From Lachnospiraceae bacterium (GTDB taxonomy: Bacteria > Bacillota > Clostridia > Lachnospirales > Lachnospiraceae), in the NCBI GenBank assembly GCA_015057005.1, contig SVFF01000002.1, positions 186,001 to 250,000 on the forward strand: DNA of 64,000 bases. Direction: 5' to 3'. This document shows positions 37,275 through 47,127 of this stretch, one piece after another. The translations under genes were made by a program, and so were the position numbers. Each line of letters begins with the position of its first letter. Positions within the stretch are counted from its first letter, which is position 1. The notes below the pieces were generated by a model that saw only the letters and a list, made by a program, of their open reading frames with translations, was not told where the DNA came from and did no database searches.

Positions 37275-38711
37275 CTATTTAAACATGATCACAGGAGTAC
37301 CCACCTCTGCCATTTCATACAACTCCGGCATAACTTCAGAAGGTACATTGATGCATCCATGGGAACCATTCTTTTTGTAAATTTCTCCACCAAACTGCTC
37401 GCGCCAGCGGGCATCATGTATGCCGACACCGCCTTTTACGGGCATCCAGTATTTTACAAAGGATGCATATCCGGGACCGCGAAGGGTTCTGTTTTTCTGT
37501 TTGGCATAGACAAAATAGACTCCTTCCGGAGTATCCCACCCGCGTTTCTCATTACCAGTCACGACTTCTGTCTCAATCAAAAGTTCGCCTTCCAGATAGG
37601 CATAAAGCTTCTGCTCTGTCAGGTCTATCTCAACGTAGGTGTCACCGATATCATTCAATCCCCTTGCATATGCTTCTCGCTCGTAAGCCGGAATATGCTT
37701 CTGCACTTTTCCGGTATGCATGTTATCGTCCAGAAGATGTTCCATCAGAAAAGTAACTTCCGCCTCATGATCTAACAGGGTGCCATAAGTGCCTCCCATG
37801 ACCGTGACGATATCTCCTCTGGTACTCTGAAATTCACGTTCCTTTTTGTAGGTATCATACTGTTCTGCCAGGGAAGTAACGAAGGCCGTTACCGCCTCCT
37901 GATCCAGCACGAGTTCTCCAGCTTCATCCAGTATGGGAACCCCATCCTCTGCCTGCAGGAATTCCGACAAGACATCCGGCGTAAAGATGATTTCTTCCGT
38001 GCCCATATCGTACACAATGTCACAATTGTAATATTGTTCCAATTTCTCCCAGAGCACCTTTGTCTTTTTCTGAGACGGTGTCAGCTGGTCATCATAATAG
38101 AATGCCTCATTTTCAAATGTAAAGAAAATATCCTCATCATAAGCGTCACCGGATGTCAATTTATCATCAATGGCAGCTGTCAATGCTTCAAATGCCTTCT
38201 TCTCATCATATCGTCCGCTGAGACCGTCATACAGTTGAAAACCTTCTTCCCCGGTATATTTCAACTCATATTCAGCTTTTCTGGACAGTGCCTGCTGTAT
38301 TGGTTCCAGCTCCTCAAAGATTTCTCTGAGACTTTCCTGATCGTAGGAAGTCTCCGGTTTAACATCATAGTACTGTTCTTCCTTAAGGCCGGCCAACCAC
38401 TTTTGGGGATCCTGCTCCTTTTGAAACTCTTTAAGCACAGCTAAATAATCTGCCTGAAAATCAATTTCAGCCAGATCCACCGGGTATTCCCCGCCTTTTC
38501 CATCTGTTATATAAACACACGGAGCTTCTATCTGTGATAAAAGCTCCGCATTTACTTCCTCTGCCGTTTTTCCGGTACAATACACACCGTTTATCCACGT
38601 CCCGGGTGCAAATCGGCTGTGAAAGAAAGTGGTCAGTAAACACCAGACGGATACTATCAGAATCATCAGTATGAAGATCCAGATCAACAATGCCTTACAT
38701 TTACTTTTCAT
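37275..38711 (-). CDS. L,D-transpeptidase
   Basis: A 478-residue cell-wall enzyme that forms L,D crosslinks or anchors proteins to peptidoglycan. One N-terminal membrane anchor (about 7-28, LLIWIFILMILIVSVWCLL) is followed by a long extracytoplasmic region with peptidoglycan-binding-4-like repeats (about 35-330). The C-terminal YkuD domain (about 350-478) has the catalytic motif SHGCINVPS with Cys453 and an upstream VGIHDARW carrying the conserved His. It starts 12 bases after the ilvB stop and is probably co-transcribed with leuB-ilvD-ilvB. Confidence 0.93.
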   Translation of the reverse strand: MKSKCKALLIWIFILMILIVSVWCLLTTFFHSRFAPGTWINGVYCTGKTAEEVNAELLSQIEAPCVYITDGKGGEYPVDLAEIDFQADYLAVLKEFQKEQDPQKWLAGLKEEQYYDVKPETSYDQESLREIFEELEPIQQALSRKAEYELKYTGEEGFQLYDGLSGRYDEKKAFEALTAAIDDKLTSGDAYDEDIFFTFENEAFYYDDQLTPSQKKTKVLWEKLEQYYNCDIVYDMGTEEIIFTPDVLSEFLQAEDGVPILDEAGELVLDQEAVTAFVTSLAEQYDTYKKEREFQSTRGDIVTVMGGTYGTLLDHEAEVTFLMEHLLDDNMHTGKVQKHIPAYEREAYARGLNDIGDTYVEIDLTEQKLYAYLEGELLIETEVVTGNEKRGWDTPEGVYFVYAKQKNRTLRGPGYASFVKYWMPVKGGVGIHDARWREQFGGEIYKKNGSHGCINVPSEVMPELYEMAEVGTPVIMFK

Positions 38712-38723
38712 TGCAATTGCCTC

Positions 38724-40400
38724 TTAAATATCGTCCCCGTCAAACACATCACTGATAGGCGCTCCTGCAGGCACCATGGGGAAAACTTTGTCATCCTCAG
38801 GAATCATACACTCGATCAGCACAGGTCTCTTTAAGGAAATAGCCTTCTCAATAGCAGGTGCAACTTCCTCTTTGGTGGTCACGCGGATTGCTGCGCAGCC
38901 AAGGCCCTCTGCCACCTTGCAGAAATCTACACTGTCATTCAGCACAGTCTGAGAATATCTCTGACCGTAGAACAAAGTCTGCCACTGACGCACCATGCCC
39001 AGCACGTGATTGTTGATCACAATCTGAACAATGGGAATATTATAGCGGGATGCTGTGGCAAGTTCATTCATGTTCATGCGGAAACATCCGTCACCAGCAA
39101 TATTGACACAGATCTTGTCAGGCTGCCCCAGCTGTGCACCGATGCAGGCACCCAGGCCGTAGCCCATGGTTCCAAGGCCGCCGGAAGACAGGAATGTGCG
39201 GGGTTTTGTATACTTATAATATTGCGCTGCCCACATTTGGTGCTGACCAACATCGGTAGTGATCAATGCTTCACCATTTGTAATGCGGTCCAGTTCCTCC
39301 ATTACATAAGGGCAGGACAGTCTGTCAGTATCATATTTCAGAGGATACTTCTCCCTCAGAGCCTTCACCTCTGCCATCCAATCACTGTGATCCTGCTTAC
39401 CGATCTTTTCCAGCTTCTCATTCAAAGTAATGAGGGTAGTTTTCAGATCGCCGATCAGTGCAGCATCGGAACGGACATTTTTATTAATCTCTGCCGCATC
39501 AATGTCCATATGTATGATCTTGGCTCCCTCGGCAAATTTCTTAGGATTGCCAAGTACACGGTCAGAAAATCTGGCACCCAGAGCGATCAGAAGATCACAC
39601 TTGCTGACACCAAGATTGGAAGCCTTGGTACCATGCATACCGATCATACCGGTGTAACGCTCACTCTTACCGTCGAATGCACCTTTGCCCATCAGCGTAT
39701 CACAGACAGGGGCATCTATCAGCTCCGTAAATGTAGCAACTTCCTCAGAAGCTTCGGACATTACGGCACCGCCGCCCAGGTAGATAAAAGGTTTCTTGGA
39801 AGCCTTTATGTAAGAGATCACCTTCTCAATATCCTGCTCTGTATACTTTACCGGACGCTCCTTCTCTTTGACCTCTGCAGGAGTGTACTCACACACAGCA
39901 GCCGTTACATCCTTGGTAATATCAACGATTACAGGACCGGGCCGGCCGTTTTTGGCAATCTCAAAAGCCTTGCGGATGGTGGGGGCCAGGTCTTCTACTT
40001 TCTTTACAATATAACCATGCTTGGTGATAGGCATGGTCACACCTGCAATGTCTACCTCCTGGAAACTGTCCTTGCCAAGCAGGGGCAAGGATACATTTGC
40101 AGTGATTGCCACAACAGGGACTGAGTCCATGTATGCAGTTGCAATACCGGTTACCAGGTTGGTTGCACCGGGGCCGCTGGTGGCCATACACACACCTACT
40201 CTGCCGGTTGCTCTGGCATAACCATCCGCCGCATGGGCAGCCCCCTGCTCATGTGAGGTCAGCACATGTCTGATCTCATCACTATGCTTATACAGGGCAT
40301 CATAGATATTTAAAATACATCCTCCCGGATAACCGAAAACAGTATCCACTCCCTGCTCTTTTAAACATTCAACTACTATTTCAGAACCGTTTAACAGCAT
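38724..40400 (-). CDS. ilvB: acetolactate synthase large subunit
   Basis: Thiamine diphosphate enzyme that condenses two pyruvates, or pyruvate and 2-ketobutyrate, in valine, leucine and isoleucine synthesis. It has 558 residues. GYPGGCIL is at about 23-30, the catalytic glutamate is Glu51 in TSHEQGAAHAADGYA, and the ThDP/Mg motif NIAGDGCFRMN is around residue 430. The typical inhibitor-site arginine region is also present. No small subunit ilvN gene follows, although biosynthetic enzymes usually need one. It is in tandem with ilvD upstream. Confidence 0.93.
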   Translation of the reverse strand: MLLNGSEIVVECLKEQGVDTVFGYPGGCILNIYDALYKHSDEIRHVLTSHEQGAAHAADGYARATGRVGVCMATSGPGATNLVTGIATAYMDSVPVVAITANVSLPLLGKDSFQEVDIAGVTMPITKHGYIVKKVEDLAPTIRKAFEIAKNGRPGPVIVDITKDVTAAVCEYTPAEVKEKERPVKYTEQDIEKVISYIKASKKPFIYLGGGAVMSEASEEVATFTELIDAPVCDTLMGKGAFDGKSERYTGMIGMHGTKASNLGVSKCDLLIALGARFSDRVLGNPKKFAEGAKIIHMDIDAAEINKNVRSDAALIGDLKTTLITLNEKLEKIGKQDHSDWMAEVKALREKYPLKYDTDRLSCPYVMEELDRITNGEALITTDVGQHQMWAAQYYKYTKPRTFLSSGGLGTMGYGLGACIGAQLGQPDKICVNIAGDGCFRMNMNELATASRYNIPIVQIVINNHVLGMVRQWQTLFYGQRYSQTVLNDSVDFCKVAEGLGCAAIRVTTKEEVAPAIEKAISLKRPVLIECMIPEDDKVFPMVPAGAPISDVFDGDDI

Positions 40401-40474
40401 ATTTTATCCTCCGAAAATTGTTCTGAACCATTCTACGACAATGGTGTCGTCAACGGTCCGCTGCAGTTCAAAAA

Positions 40475-42148
40475 TCACATTCTGGAAGGCACTTCCAGCA
40501 CAGCTCCCCGGTTGCCGCTGGTCACCAGTTCACGGTATCTGGACAGATATCCTGTGGTGATCTTAGGCTCTCTGGGCTGCCACTTTGCTTTTCTGGCTGC
40601 CAGTTCTTCATCGGATACCAGCATATCCAGCTTGTTTTCAGGAATATTGATACGGATGATATCCCCTTCTTCTACCAGAGCGATAGGACCGCCCACAGCA
40701 GCTTCCGGAGACACATGACCAATAGAAGCGCCGCGGGAAGCTCCGGAAAAACGCCCGTCGGTGATCAGCGCTACTGTAGAACCCAAACCCATTCCGGCAA
40801 TGGCAGAGGTAGGATTGAGCATCTCTCTCATACCGGGACCGCCTTTAGGTCCTTCATAACGGATCACAACCACATCACCAGCCACAATCCTGCCGCTCTT
40901 GATGGCATCAATTGCATCCTCTTCACAGTCGAACACTCTGGCAGGTCCCTCATGAACCATCATCTCAGGCACTACGGCGGAGCGCTTAACCACACCGCTG
41001 TCAGGGGCCAGATTGCCCTTCAGAATAGCGATACCTCCGGTTTCAGAATAAGGATTCTCCACAGGTCTGATCACCTCAGGATTCTTATTATAACAATGCT
41101 TGATATTTTCTCCGATGGTAGTTGCATTTACAGTCATGCAGTCCGGATTCAGGAGATTTTTCTTGGTCAACTCATTCATTACCGCATAAACTCCGCCTGC
41201 CTCGTTCAGGTCTTCCATATAGGTAGGACCGGCAGGTGCCAAATGGCACAGATTGGGAGTCTTTGCAGACAGTTCATTGGCAATATCCAGATTCAGATCC
41301 ACGCCGGCTTCTCTTGCAATGGCTGGCAGATGCAGCATGGAATTGGTGGAGCATCCCAGCGCCATATCAACAGTCAGGGCATTCATAAAGGCCTCTTCTG
41401 TCATGATATCTCTGGGCTTAATATCCTTTTCTACCAGCTCCATGATCTTCATGCCGGCATGCTTTGCAAGGCGGATACGCTCAGAATATACGGCAGGGAT
41501 AGTACCGTTGCCGCGAAGGCCCATACCGATTGCTTCGGTAAGGCAGTTCATGGAATTAGCAGTGTACATACCGGAGCAGGATCCGCAGGTGGGACATGCC
41601 TTCTCCTCGAATTCTTTGAGCATGTCCTCGCTCATGGTACCTGCTGCGTAGCTTCCCACAGCCTCAAACATAGAGGAAAGACTGGTCTTATGACCGTCAA
41701 TGCGTCCGGCCAGCATAGGACCGCCGGATACGAAGATGGTGGGAATATTCAAACGTGCAGCAGCCATCAACAAGCCGGGAACGTTTTTATCACAGTTGGG
41801 GATGCACACCAGACCGTCAAAACCATGGGCCATTGCCATACATTCGGTGCTGTCTGCAATCAGGTCTCTGGTCACCAGGGAGTACTTCATACCCACATGG
41901 CCCATTGCAATACCGTCACAAACTGCAATCGCAGGGAATACCACAGGAGTACCTCCTGCCATGGCAACACCAAGCTTTACAGCCTCCGTAATCTTATCCA
42001 GATTCATATGTCCGGGTACAATCTCATTGTAGGAGCTGACAATACCGATCATGGGACGACGGCGCTCCTCCTCTGTATAACCCAGGGCATTAAACAAACT
42101 TCTGTGGGGTGCCTGGGCACTGCCACATTTTACGGAATCACTTCTCAT
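40475..42148 (-). CDS. ilvD: dihydroxy-acid dehydratase
   Basis: Dehydrates 2,3-dihydroxy acids to 2-keto acids in branched-chain amino acid synthesis. It has 557 residues from the ATG at 42146-42148 (GGAG eight bases upstream), with [18 protein letters not shown] as the typical start; the frame opens earlier at 42178. Fe-S ligands are the cysteines in PNCDKNVPG (about 115-123) and [14 protein letters not shown] (about 185-198). The active-site serine region near [11 protein letters not shown] is intact. It lies between leuB and ilvB on the same strand. Confidence 0.96.
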   Translation of the reverse strand: MRSDSVKCGSAQAPHRSLFNALGYTEEERRRPMIGIVSSYNEIVPGHMNLDKITEAVKLGVAMAGGTPVVFPAIAVCDGIAMGHVGMKYSLVTRDLIADSTECMAMAHGFDGLVCIPNCDKNVPGLLMAAARLNIPTIFVSGGPMLAGRIDGHKTSLSSMFEAVGSYAAGTMSEDMLKEFEEKACPTCGSCSGMYTANSMNCLTEAIGMGLRGNGTIPAVYSERIRLAKHAGMKIMELVEKDIKPRDIMTEEAFMNALTVDMALGCSTNSMLHLPAIAREAGVDLNLDIANELSAKTPNLCHLAPAGPTYMEDLNEAGGVYAVMNELTKKNLLNPDCMTVNATTIGENIKHCYNKNPEVIRPVENPYSETGGIAILKGNLAPDSGVVKRSAVVPEMMVHEGPARVFDCEEDAIDAIKSGRIVAGDVVVIRYEGPKGGPGMREMLNPTSAIAGMGLGSTVALITDGRFSGASRGASIGHVSPEAAVGGPIALVEEGDIIRINIPENKLDMLVSDEELAARKAKWQPREPKITTGYLSRYRELVTSGNRGAVLEVPSRM

Positions 42149-42205
42149 AATATTTTCTCCATTTATATAATTCATCATATTCCGGTGGGAATAATGATAT
42201 ATTTT

Positions 42206-43288
42206 CTAAATTCGCTCTGCCAGCAAAGTACCCATCTCGCTGCAGCCCACCCGGGTACAGCCCTCAGACATGATATCAATGGTGCGGTAACCGTCCTTAA
42301 GCACCTGCTTTACAGCAGCTTCAATCGCATCCGCTTCTTTATCAAGGTCAAAACTGAAACGAAGCATCATTGCCGCACTGAGAATGGTAGCGATAGGATT
42401 TGCAATATCCTGCCCTGCAATATCAGGCGCGGAACCGTGGCTGGGCTCGTAAAGACCAAACTTGGTATCATTTAAGCTGGCACTTGCCAGCATACCGATG
42501 GAACCGGTAACCATACTTGCTTCATCAGACAAAATATCACCAAACATGTTCTCGGTAAGGATCACGTCGAACTGGGCAGGATTCTTCACCAGCTGCATGG
42601 CGCAATTATCCACCAGCATATGCTCCAGAGTCACATCAGGGTAATCCTTTGCAACCTCTTCCACAACTGCTCTCCAAAGTCTGGAGGAATCCAATACGTT
42701 TGCCTTGTCTACACTTGTTACCTTTTTCCCGCGTTTTCTGGCAATATCAAAGCCTTTGATGGCGATTCTGCGGATTTCATTCTCATCATATGTCAAAGTG
42801 TCAATTGCTTTTCTAACACCGTTTTCTTCGATCGTCTTTCTTTCACCGAAATACAACCCGCCGGTAAGTTCACGCATGATCATGATATCAAATCCGGCTT
42901 TGCTGATCTCCTCTTTCAGAGGACAAGCTGCGGCCAGTTCATCATAAAGCACTGCAGGACGCAGATTGGCAAACAGATTCAGAGCCTTTCTGATAGCAAG
43001 TAATCCTGCCTCGGGACGACGGTTGGGAGGAAGCTTATACCAGGGAGAAGTAGTTGTATTGCCGCCGATGGAACCCATCAGCACTGCATCCGCTGCCTTT
43101 GCGTCAGCAATAGCCTCCTCAGTAAGGGGTACACCATGCACATCAATGGAAGCACCACCCATCAGAATATCCTTATAGATCATTGTATGACCATATTTCT
43201 CTGCAATTTTATCCAATACTTTTTTTGCTTCTGCAACGATCTCCGGTCCGATTCCGTCACCGGGAATGCATGTAATATGTAATTCCAT
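42206..43288 (-). CDS. leuB: 3-isopropylmalate dehydrogenase
   Basis: Oxidatively decarboxylates 3-isopropylmalate with NAD in leucine synthesis. It has 360 residues from the ATG at 43286-43288 (GAGGA seven bases upstream; the ORF extends to 43333 without support). [14 protein letters not shown] begins the fold; the [13 protein letters not shown] region contains the substrate-recognition residues, and Asp residues of DNCAMQLV and the family signature [19 protein letters not shown] (about 243-261) bind metal. leuA and leuCD are absent from the window. Confidence 0.95.
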   Translation of the reverse strand: MELHITCIPGDGIGPEIVAEAKKVLDKIAEKYGHTMIYKDILMGGASIDVHGVPLTEEAIADAKAADAVLMGSIGGNTTTSPWYKLPPNRRPEAGLLAIRKALNLFANLRPAVLYDELAAACPLKEEISKAGFDIMIMRELTGGLYFGERKTIEENGVRKAIDTLTYDENEIRRIAIKGFDIARKRGKKVTSVDKANVLDSSRLWRAVVEEVAKDYPDVTLEHMLVDNCAMQLVKNPAQFDVILTENMFGDILSDEASMVTGSIGMLASASLNDTKFGLYEPSHGSAPDIAGQDIANPIATILSAAMMLRFSFDLDKEADAIEAAVKQVLKDGYRTIDIMSEGCTRVGCSEMGTLLAERI

Positions 43289-43314
43289 AATAGTATCCTC
43301 TTGTATTCCACAAA

Positions 43315-43338
43315 GGGCAATGCCATACGGCACTGCCC
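43315..43338 (-). terminator. hairpin between yajC and leuB
   Basis: Stem GGGCA-TGCC / GGCA-TGCCC with one mismatch and loop ATAC; on the minus strand it is followed by only three T. It could be a weak terminator after yajC or an attenuator-like leader element of leuB. No T-box or leader peptide is visible. Confidence 0.45.
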
Positions 43339-43400
43339 CTGGATTTTGCTCTTTGATTTGTCTGTTTAAAACACTTCAACTTACAAAAGCCGATTCAGAA

Positions 43401-43709
43401 CTAGTTCTCAGGCTTCTCAACGCGGCTGATAGCGGATTTCTGCATAGGGATACGGCAGTTCTTATTGTTGCCGAACTCTACGATCACAGTGTCATCCTGA
43501 ATATCAATAACAATACCATAGAAACCGGAAGTAGTCAGTACACAATCACCAAGCTCCAGTGCTGCCAGCATTGCTGCAACTCTCTTCTGCTCCTTCTTCT
43601 GAGGTCTCATTAAAAAGAACCACATTGCACCCAGAATCAGAGCGTACATAATGATAATACCGATACCACCACCCATAGGTGCTGCTCCTTCAGCTAATAA
43701 AATACCCAT
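43401..43709 (-). CDS. yajC: YajC, preprotein translocase accessory subunit
   Basis: A 102-residue single-pass membrane protein that associates with SecDF in the Sec translocase. The N-terminal hydrophobic segment (GIGIIIMYALILGAMWFFLM, about 15-34) is followed by the family motif RPQKKEQKR and the domain with LELGDCVLTTSGFYGIV. GGAGG lies before the ATG. It sits after tgt, the classical tgt-yajC order, but secD and secF do not follow; leuB does instead. Confidence 0.95.
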   Translation of the reverse strand: MGILLAEGAAPMGGGIGIIIMYALILGAMWFFLMRPQKKEQKRVAAMLAALELGDCVLTTSGFYGIVIDIQDDTVIVEFGNNKNCRIPMQKSAISRVEKPEN

Positions 43710-43826
43710 TTATTCCTCCATTCCGGCGTAAAACGCCTCTAACACTATTTCAAGACAATATGATACACAAAATATCCCATATGGGCAAGCATTTTCTTTA
43801 TAAAAACAAAGAATTTACACTTTTTT

Positions 43827-44966
43827 TCAATCCAAGGGAGTTGCCATGCTCTCCAGTTTTGCCTTTTTATATGCGGCAAAACGGCCTTCATCCAACGCAT
43901 CCCTGATTTCTTCCATCATAGTATTATAGAAATACAGGTTGTGAAGCACGCAGAGACGCATGCCCAGCATTTCCTTGGCCTTCAACAGATGTCTGATGTA
44001 AGCTCTGGAGTATCTGCGGCAGGCAGGACATCCACATCCCTCTTCAATCGGTCTGTCGTCCAATTCATACTTGGCATTGAACAGATTGATCTTGCCGTGA
44101 TTGGTGTAGAGGTGTCCGTGACGGCCGTTTCTGGTAGGATATACGCAGTCGAAGAAGTCCACGCCGCGCTCTACCGCCTCTAAAATATTGGCGGGAGTAC
44201 CTACGCCCATCAGATAAGTGGGTTTGTCCACAGGCAGGTACGGCACCACATCATCCAGCACCTGATACATTTCCTCATGAGATTCTCCTACAGCAAGACC
44301 ACCGATGGCATAACCGTCCAAGCCCATCTCCGCAATCTGCTTGGCATGTTCAATGCGGATATCAGAGAAAATAGCACCCTGGTTGATGGCAAACAGAAGC
44401 TGATCGGGGTTGACCGTATCCTCCAGGCTGTTCAGGCGCTTCATTTCAGCCTGACATCTGGCAAGCCATCTGGTGGTACGCTCCACAGAATCCTGCACAT
44501 ATTTGCGTTCCGCTTTGCTGGGCGGGCATTCGTCAAATGCCATGGCAATGGTAGAGCCCAGGTTGGATTGGATCTGCATACTCTCTTCCGGCCCCATGAA
44601 AATCTTGCGGCCATCAATGTGGGAATTAAAATAAACACCTTCTTCTTTGATCTTGCGAAGTCCTGCCAGGGAAAACACCTGAAATCCGCCGGAATCCGTC
44701 AGAATGGGCTTGTCCCAGGACATAAACTTGTGCAGGCCGCCCAGCTGCTTTATCACCTTGTCGCCGGGGCGCACATGCAGATGATAGGTATTGGACAATT
44801 CCACCTGGGTCTTAATATTTTCCAGATCCTCAGTGGAAACCGCTCCTTTAATGGCAGCCACCGTGCCCACATTCATAAATACCGGTGTCTGTATCACACC
44901 GTGTACCGTGTGGAATTCTCCTCTTTTGGCAAGTCCTTCTCTTTTCAGCAATTTATATTCTGCCAT
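43827..44966 (-). CDS. tgt: queuine tRNA-ribosyltransferase
   Basis: Exchanges guanine-34 for preQ1 or queuine in tRNAs with GUN anticodons. It has 379 residues, the usual size. The catalytic aspartates are in LTDSGGFQVFSL (about 90-101) and DCVYPTRNGRHG (about 273-284). The C-terminal zinc site is GCGCPACRRY plus the following His of LHNLYFY. GAGGAG lies upstream of the ATG. No queuosine biosynthesis genes (queA, queCDE) are adjacent, so they would lie elsewhere or the base is salvaged. Confidence 0.97.
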   Translation of the reverse strand: MAEYKLLKREGLAKRGEFHTVHGVIQTPVFMNVGTVAAIKGAVSTEDLENIKTQVELSNTYHLHVRPGDKVIKQLGGLHKFMSWDKPILTDSGGFQVFSLAGLRKIKEEGVYFNSHIDGRKIFMGPEESMQIQSNLGSTIAMAFDECPPSKAERKYVQDSVERTTRWLARCQAEMKRLNSLEDTVNPDQLLFAINQGAIFSDIRIEHAKQIAEMGLDGYAIGGLAVGESHEEMYQVLDDVVPYLPVDKPTYLMGVGTPANILEAVERGVDFFDCVYPTRNGRHGHLYTNHGKINLFNAKYELDDRPIEEGCGCPACRRYSRAYIRHLLKAKEMLGMRLCVLHNLYFYNTMMEEIRDALDEGRFAAYKKAKLESMATPLD

Positions 44967-45013
44967 TAATGTTTATACTCCTCTTTTACTTTCCGATTTT
45001 CTCTCTCTAAATT

Positions 45014-45042
45014 CAGGATGCCCCGCCGGGCGAGGCATCCTG
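45014..45042. terminator. terminator-like hairpin after the M28 peptidase gene
   Basis: CAGGATGCC (45014-45022) pairs with GGCATCCTG (45034-45042), with further GC pairing inside. It lies 18 bases after the peptidase stop codon. The T-tract is poor on the minus strand, so efficiency is uncertain. Confidence 0.55.
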
Positions 45043-45059
45043 CTTTATAATAAATATGA

Positions 45060-46277
45060 TTAACGTTTACGGCCGGTGAACTTCTCCAGCTTTTCTTTCA
45101 GATTGTCGGGAATGCTTCTGGGAATGGGAATGATCTTTGCATTGGCCATACGCTTTACGAATGCAAGTACAAACTCCATATCCTCAAGCTGCTGCTCTGC
45201 CTTCATCACAGCGACGGTATCGTATCTGTTGTGGATGCAGGCGGTACTGCCCGGTGCTCCACGCTGGAAAGTGATTGCAGGCACACCCTTATCAGCAAAG
45301 GATGAGGAATCGCTGGGCCATACTTCAGGGAATACATGACAAGCAAATCCAACCTCATCTGCCAAATACTTAATGTAGTGGACTGCAGCTTCTTCGGTGG
45401 TACATCCGCAGGTAAACTTACCCATGATACAGCCGACCATATCAATATTTACGTTCAAAACTACCTTTTCCAGCTCTGCCTCATGTGCAGCACAGTATGC
45501 CTTGGAGCCAAGGAGACCTCTCTCCTCGGAGCCGCACCATACGAAACGCATGCTGTAGTGGGAAGGATTCTCAGCAAAATACTCAGCGGCATGAAGCAGC
45601 GTCATAACGCCGGACATATTATCATAAGAACCTACGGACAGAGAAGTGGAATCGAAATGAGCAGACATTACGATCACTTCATCAGTCTCACCGGGGATGT
45701 CCACTACTACGTTGTGGGATTCACCCTTGTACTGATCCTGGTCAAGAATGATCTTTACCATCGGAGATCCGGAACGTACCAATTCCATTGCAGACTTAAC
45801 ATTTACATTCACGCAGGGAATTACTTTGCCATTGGTTACGCTCTCACGCAGTTCTTTCTGATCAATATCGTTGTCAGCATATGCATAATGACCGTCAAAA
45901 GTCATGGCACCTACAGCACCGTTGTCAACAATATCCTGATAAGTCCAACGGCCCAGACCTGTATCAACTAAAACGATCTTTCCTGCACACTGCTTCAGGG
46001 AATATCTGTCGTTATTTCTCAGATAGTATAAAGGTGCCTCTACCTCTCCGCTGCCTGCTCCCTTATAACCCTTGCAGGGAATTTCCTGTCCGTCAGCGAT
46101 CAGCTTTGCAGTCTTTATGTCAGCCATGTTTACCTCAAAAGCCTCCAGACGGGCCTCCAGGCCTAACTCTGCACATTTGCCGATAATATACTCTGCGCAT
46201 TTTAATTCTTCAGGGCTTCCGCCGGTTCTTACATACGCGGTTTCCTGCAGAATCCGGTCGATCTGCTGTAAATTCAT
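45060..46277 (-). CDS. M28 family zinc aminopeptidase
   Basis: A 405-residue metallopeptidase of family M28. A protease-associated domain is inserted at about 80-185. Zinc ligands are visible in MSAHFDSTS, GSYDNMSG, the catalytic GSEERGLLG and an NIDMVG Asp, with the last His near IHNRYDT. It lacks a signal peptide, so it is probably cytosolic and acts on imported peptides. The ATG at 46275-46277 has GGAGGAAAAG upstream; the frame opens earlier at 46340. It is monocistronic by the hairpins on both sides. Confidence 0.88.
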   Translation of the reverse strand: MNLQQIDRILQETAYVRTGGSPEELKCAEYIIGKCAELGLEARLEAFEVNMADIKTAKLIADGQEIPCKGYKGAGSGEVEAPLYYLRNNDRYSLKQCAGKIVLVDTGLGRWTYQDIVDNGAVGAMTFDGHYAYADNDIDQKELRESVTNGKVIPCVNVNVKSAMELVRSGSPMVKIILDQDQYKGESHNVVVDIPGETDEVIVMSAHFDSTSLSVGSYDNMSGVMTLLHAAEYFAENPSHYSMRFVWCGSEERGLLGSKAYCAAHEAELEKVVLNVNIDMVGCIMGKFTCGCTTEEAAVHYIKYLADEVGFACHVFPEVWPSDSSSFADKGVPAITFQRGAPGSTACIHNRYDTVAVMKAEQQLEDMEFVLAFVKRMANAKIIPIPRSIPDNLKEKLEKFTGRKR

Positions 46278-46445
46278 ATTCTTTTCCTCCGTATCATTAT
46301 TTTTCAAAATAAACACGTCTTTTGTTTTGTATGAAATCACAAAATGAGTCTCTTCATATTATACAATTCCTTTGCATATATTTCAATCAATTTCTCCCAA
46401 ACCATGCAAAAAGGATACCTGAGAAAGATACAAAACAAACGGATA

Positions 46446-46502
46446 CAAAAAGGGCATCCCACAAGGCAACAACAATACATGTCAGCCTATAGGATGCTCT
46501 TT
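46446..46502 (-). terminator. terminator after the ygjV-like gene
   Basis: Stem GGGCATCC (46452-46459) / GGATGCTC (46492-46499), with an inner AGGC/GCCT stem, and a minus-strand CCTTTTTG tail. It ends the AraC/aldolase/YgjV operon. Confidence 0.65.
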
Positions 46503-46536
46503 CTATGTGGTATTTTTATGATACTGTTTTTAATAC

Positions 46537-47070
46537 TTATATACTGCTTGCGGATTGTTCCGTTTTCTGTTCCTTCCCATACTTATACAGGGCAACGATC
46601 GTGGTGATGGCTCCGCAGGTATTGGCCACAATGGTAGTACTGCCCACGATGATGCCGTATATGATCCATACACATGCATTACATAAAATGTATTTGCGTA
46701 CGCCCTGCTCTTTCTTCTGGAAAACAGACAGCATGAACAACACAGCAGCCAGAACGGGCAGCAGATCCAAAGGTTTCTGATAAGTCAAAAGTCCGCTTCC
46801 CACGTACAGAACAAAGAAAATAATCTTCTCCGCTTTGCCGCTCTGGGTCCCTTTCACGCAATGCCTTACAGCCAAAAGGGTCTGGGCTACTGCCACAAGA
46901 TTGATAATAACAGCCGGCCCAAATTCTCCAATCATGAAGAAATTCAGCGCAACCATGAGATTGGCCGCTGCGGAATTGACCATCATCTGCCATTTCTTCT
47001 TCCAAAAAGGGCCGATGATGCAGCAGACGGTGGGCAGAAGGCCAAGGATCTGTCCAATCACATATTTCAT
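46537..47070 (-). CDS. YgjV family membrane protein
   Basis: A 177-residue integral membrane protein of the YgjV/Imp family with about five or six hydrophobic segments, starting at IGQILGLLPTVCCIIGPF (about 5-22). The second segment region (NSAAANLMVALNFFMIG) and the later ILCNACVWIIYGIIVGS are characteristic. No biochemical function is established. It follows the NAL-like aldolase by 57 bases in an operon headed by an AraC regulator, so it may contribute to uptake or handling of the same substrate (inference). Confidence 0.8.
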   Translation of the reverse strand: MKYVIGQILGLLPTVCCIIGPFWKKKWQMMVNSAAANLMVALNFFMIGEFGPAVIINLVAVAQTLLAVRHCVKGTQSGKAEKIIFFVLYVGSGLLTYQKPLDLLPVLAAVLFMLSVFQKKEQGVRKYILCNACVWIIYGIIVGSTTIVANTCGAITTIVALYKYGKEQKTEQSASSI

Positions 47071-47127
47071 TTATGAGTCCTCATTTCTACTCAATTCAGT
47101 CAGAATCATGCAGCCATTCAGCCGGCA

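Noticed and set aside
39006..40124. 372-codon plus-strand open frame
   Set aside because: Antisense to ilvB; no start signals and no recognisable protein.
40715..42475. 586-codon plus-strand open frame
   Set aside because: It is antisense to ilvD over nearly its whole length, has no ribosome-binding site and is rich in His and Gly as expected for a shadow frame.
43289..43400. T-box or leucine attenuator ahead of leuB
   Set aside because: No T-box sequence, specifier loop or leader peptide with Leu codons is visible; only a short hairpin.
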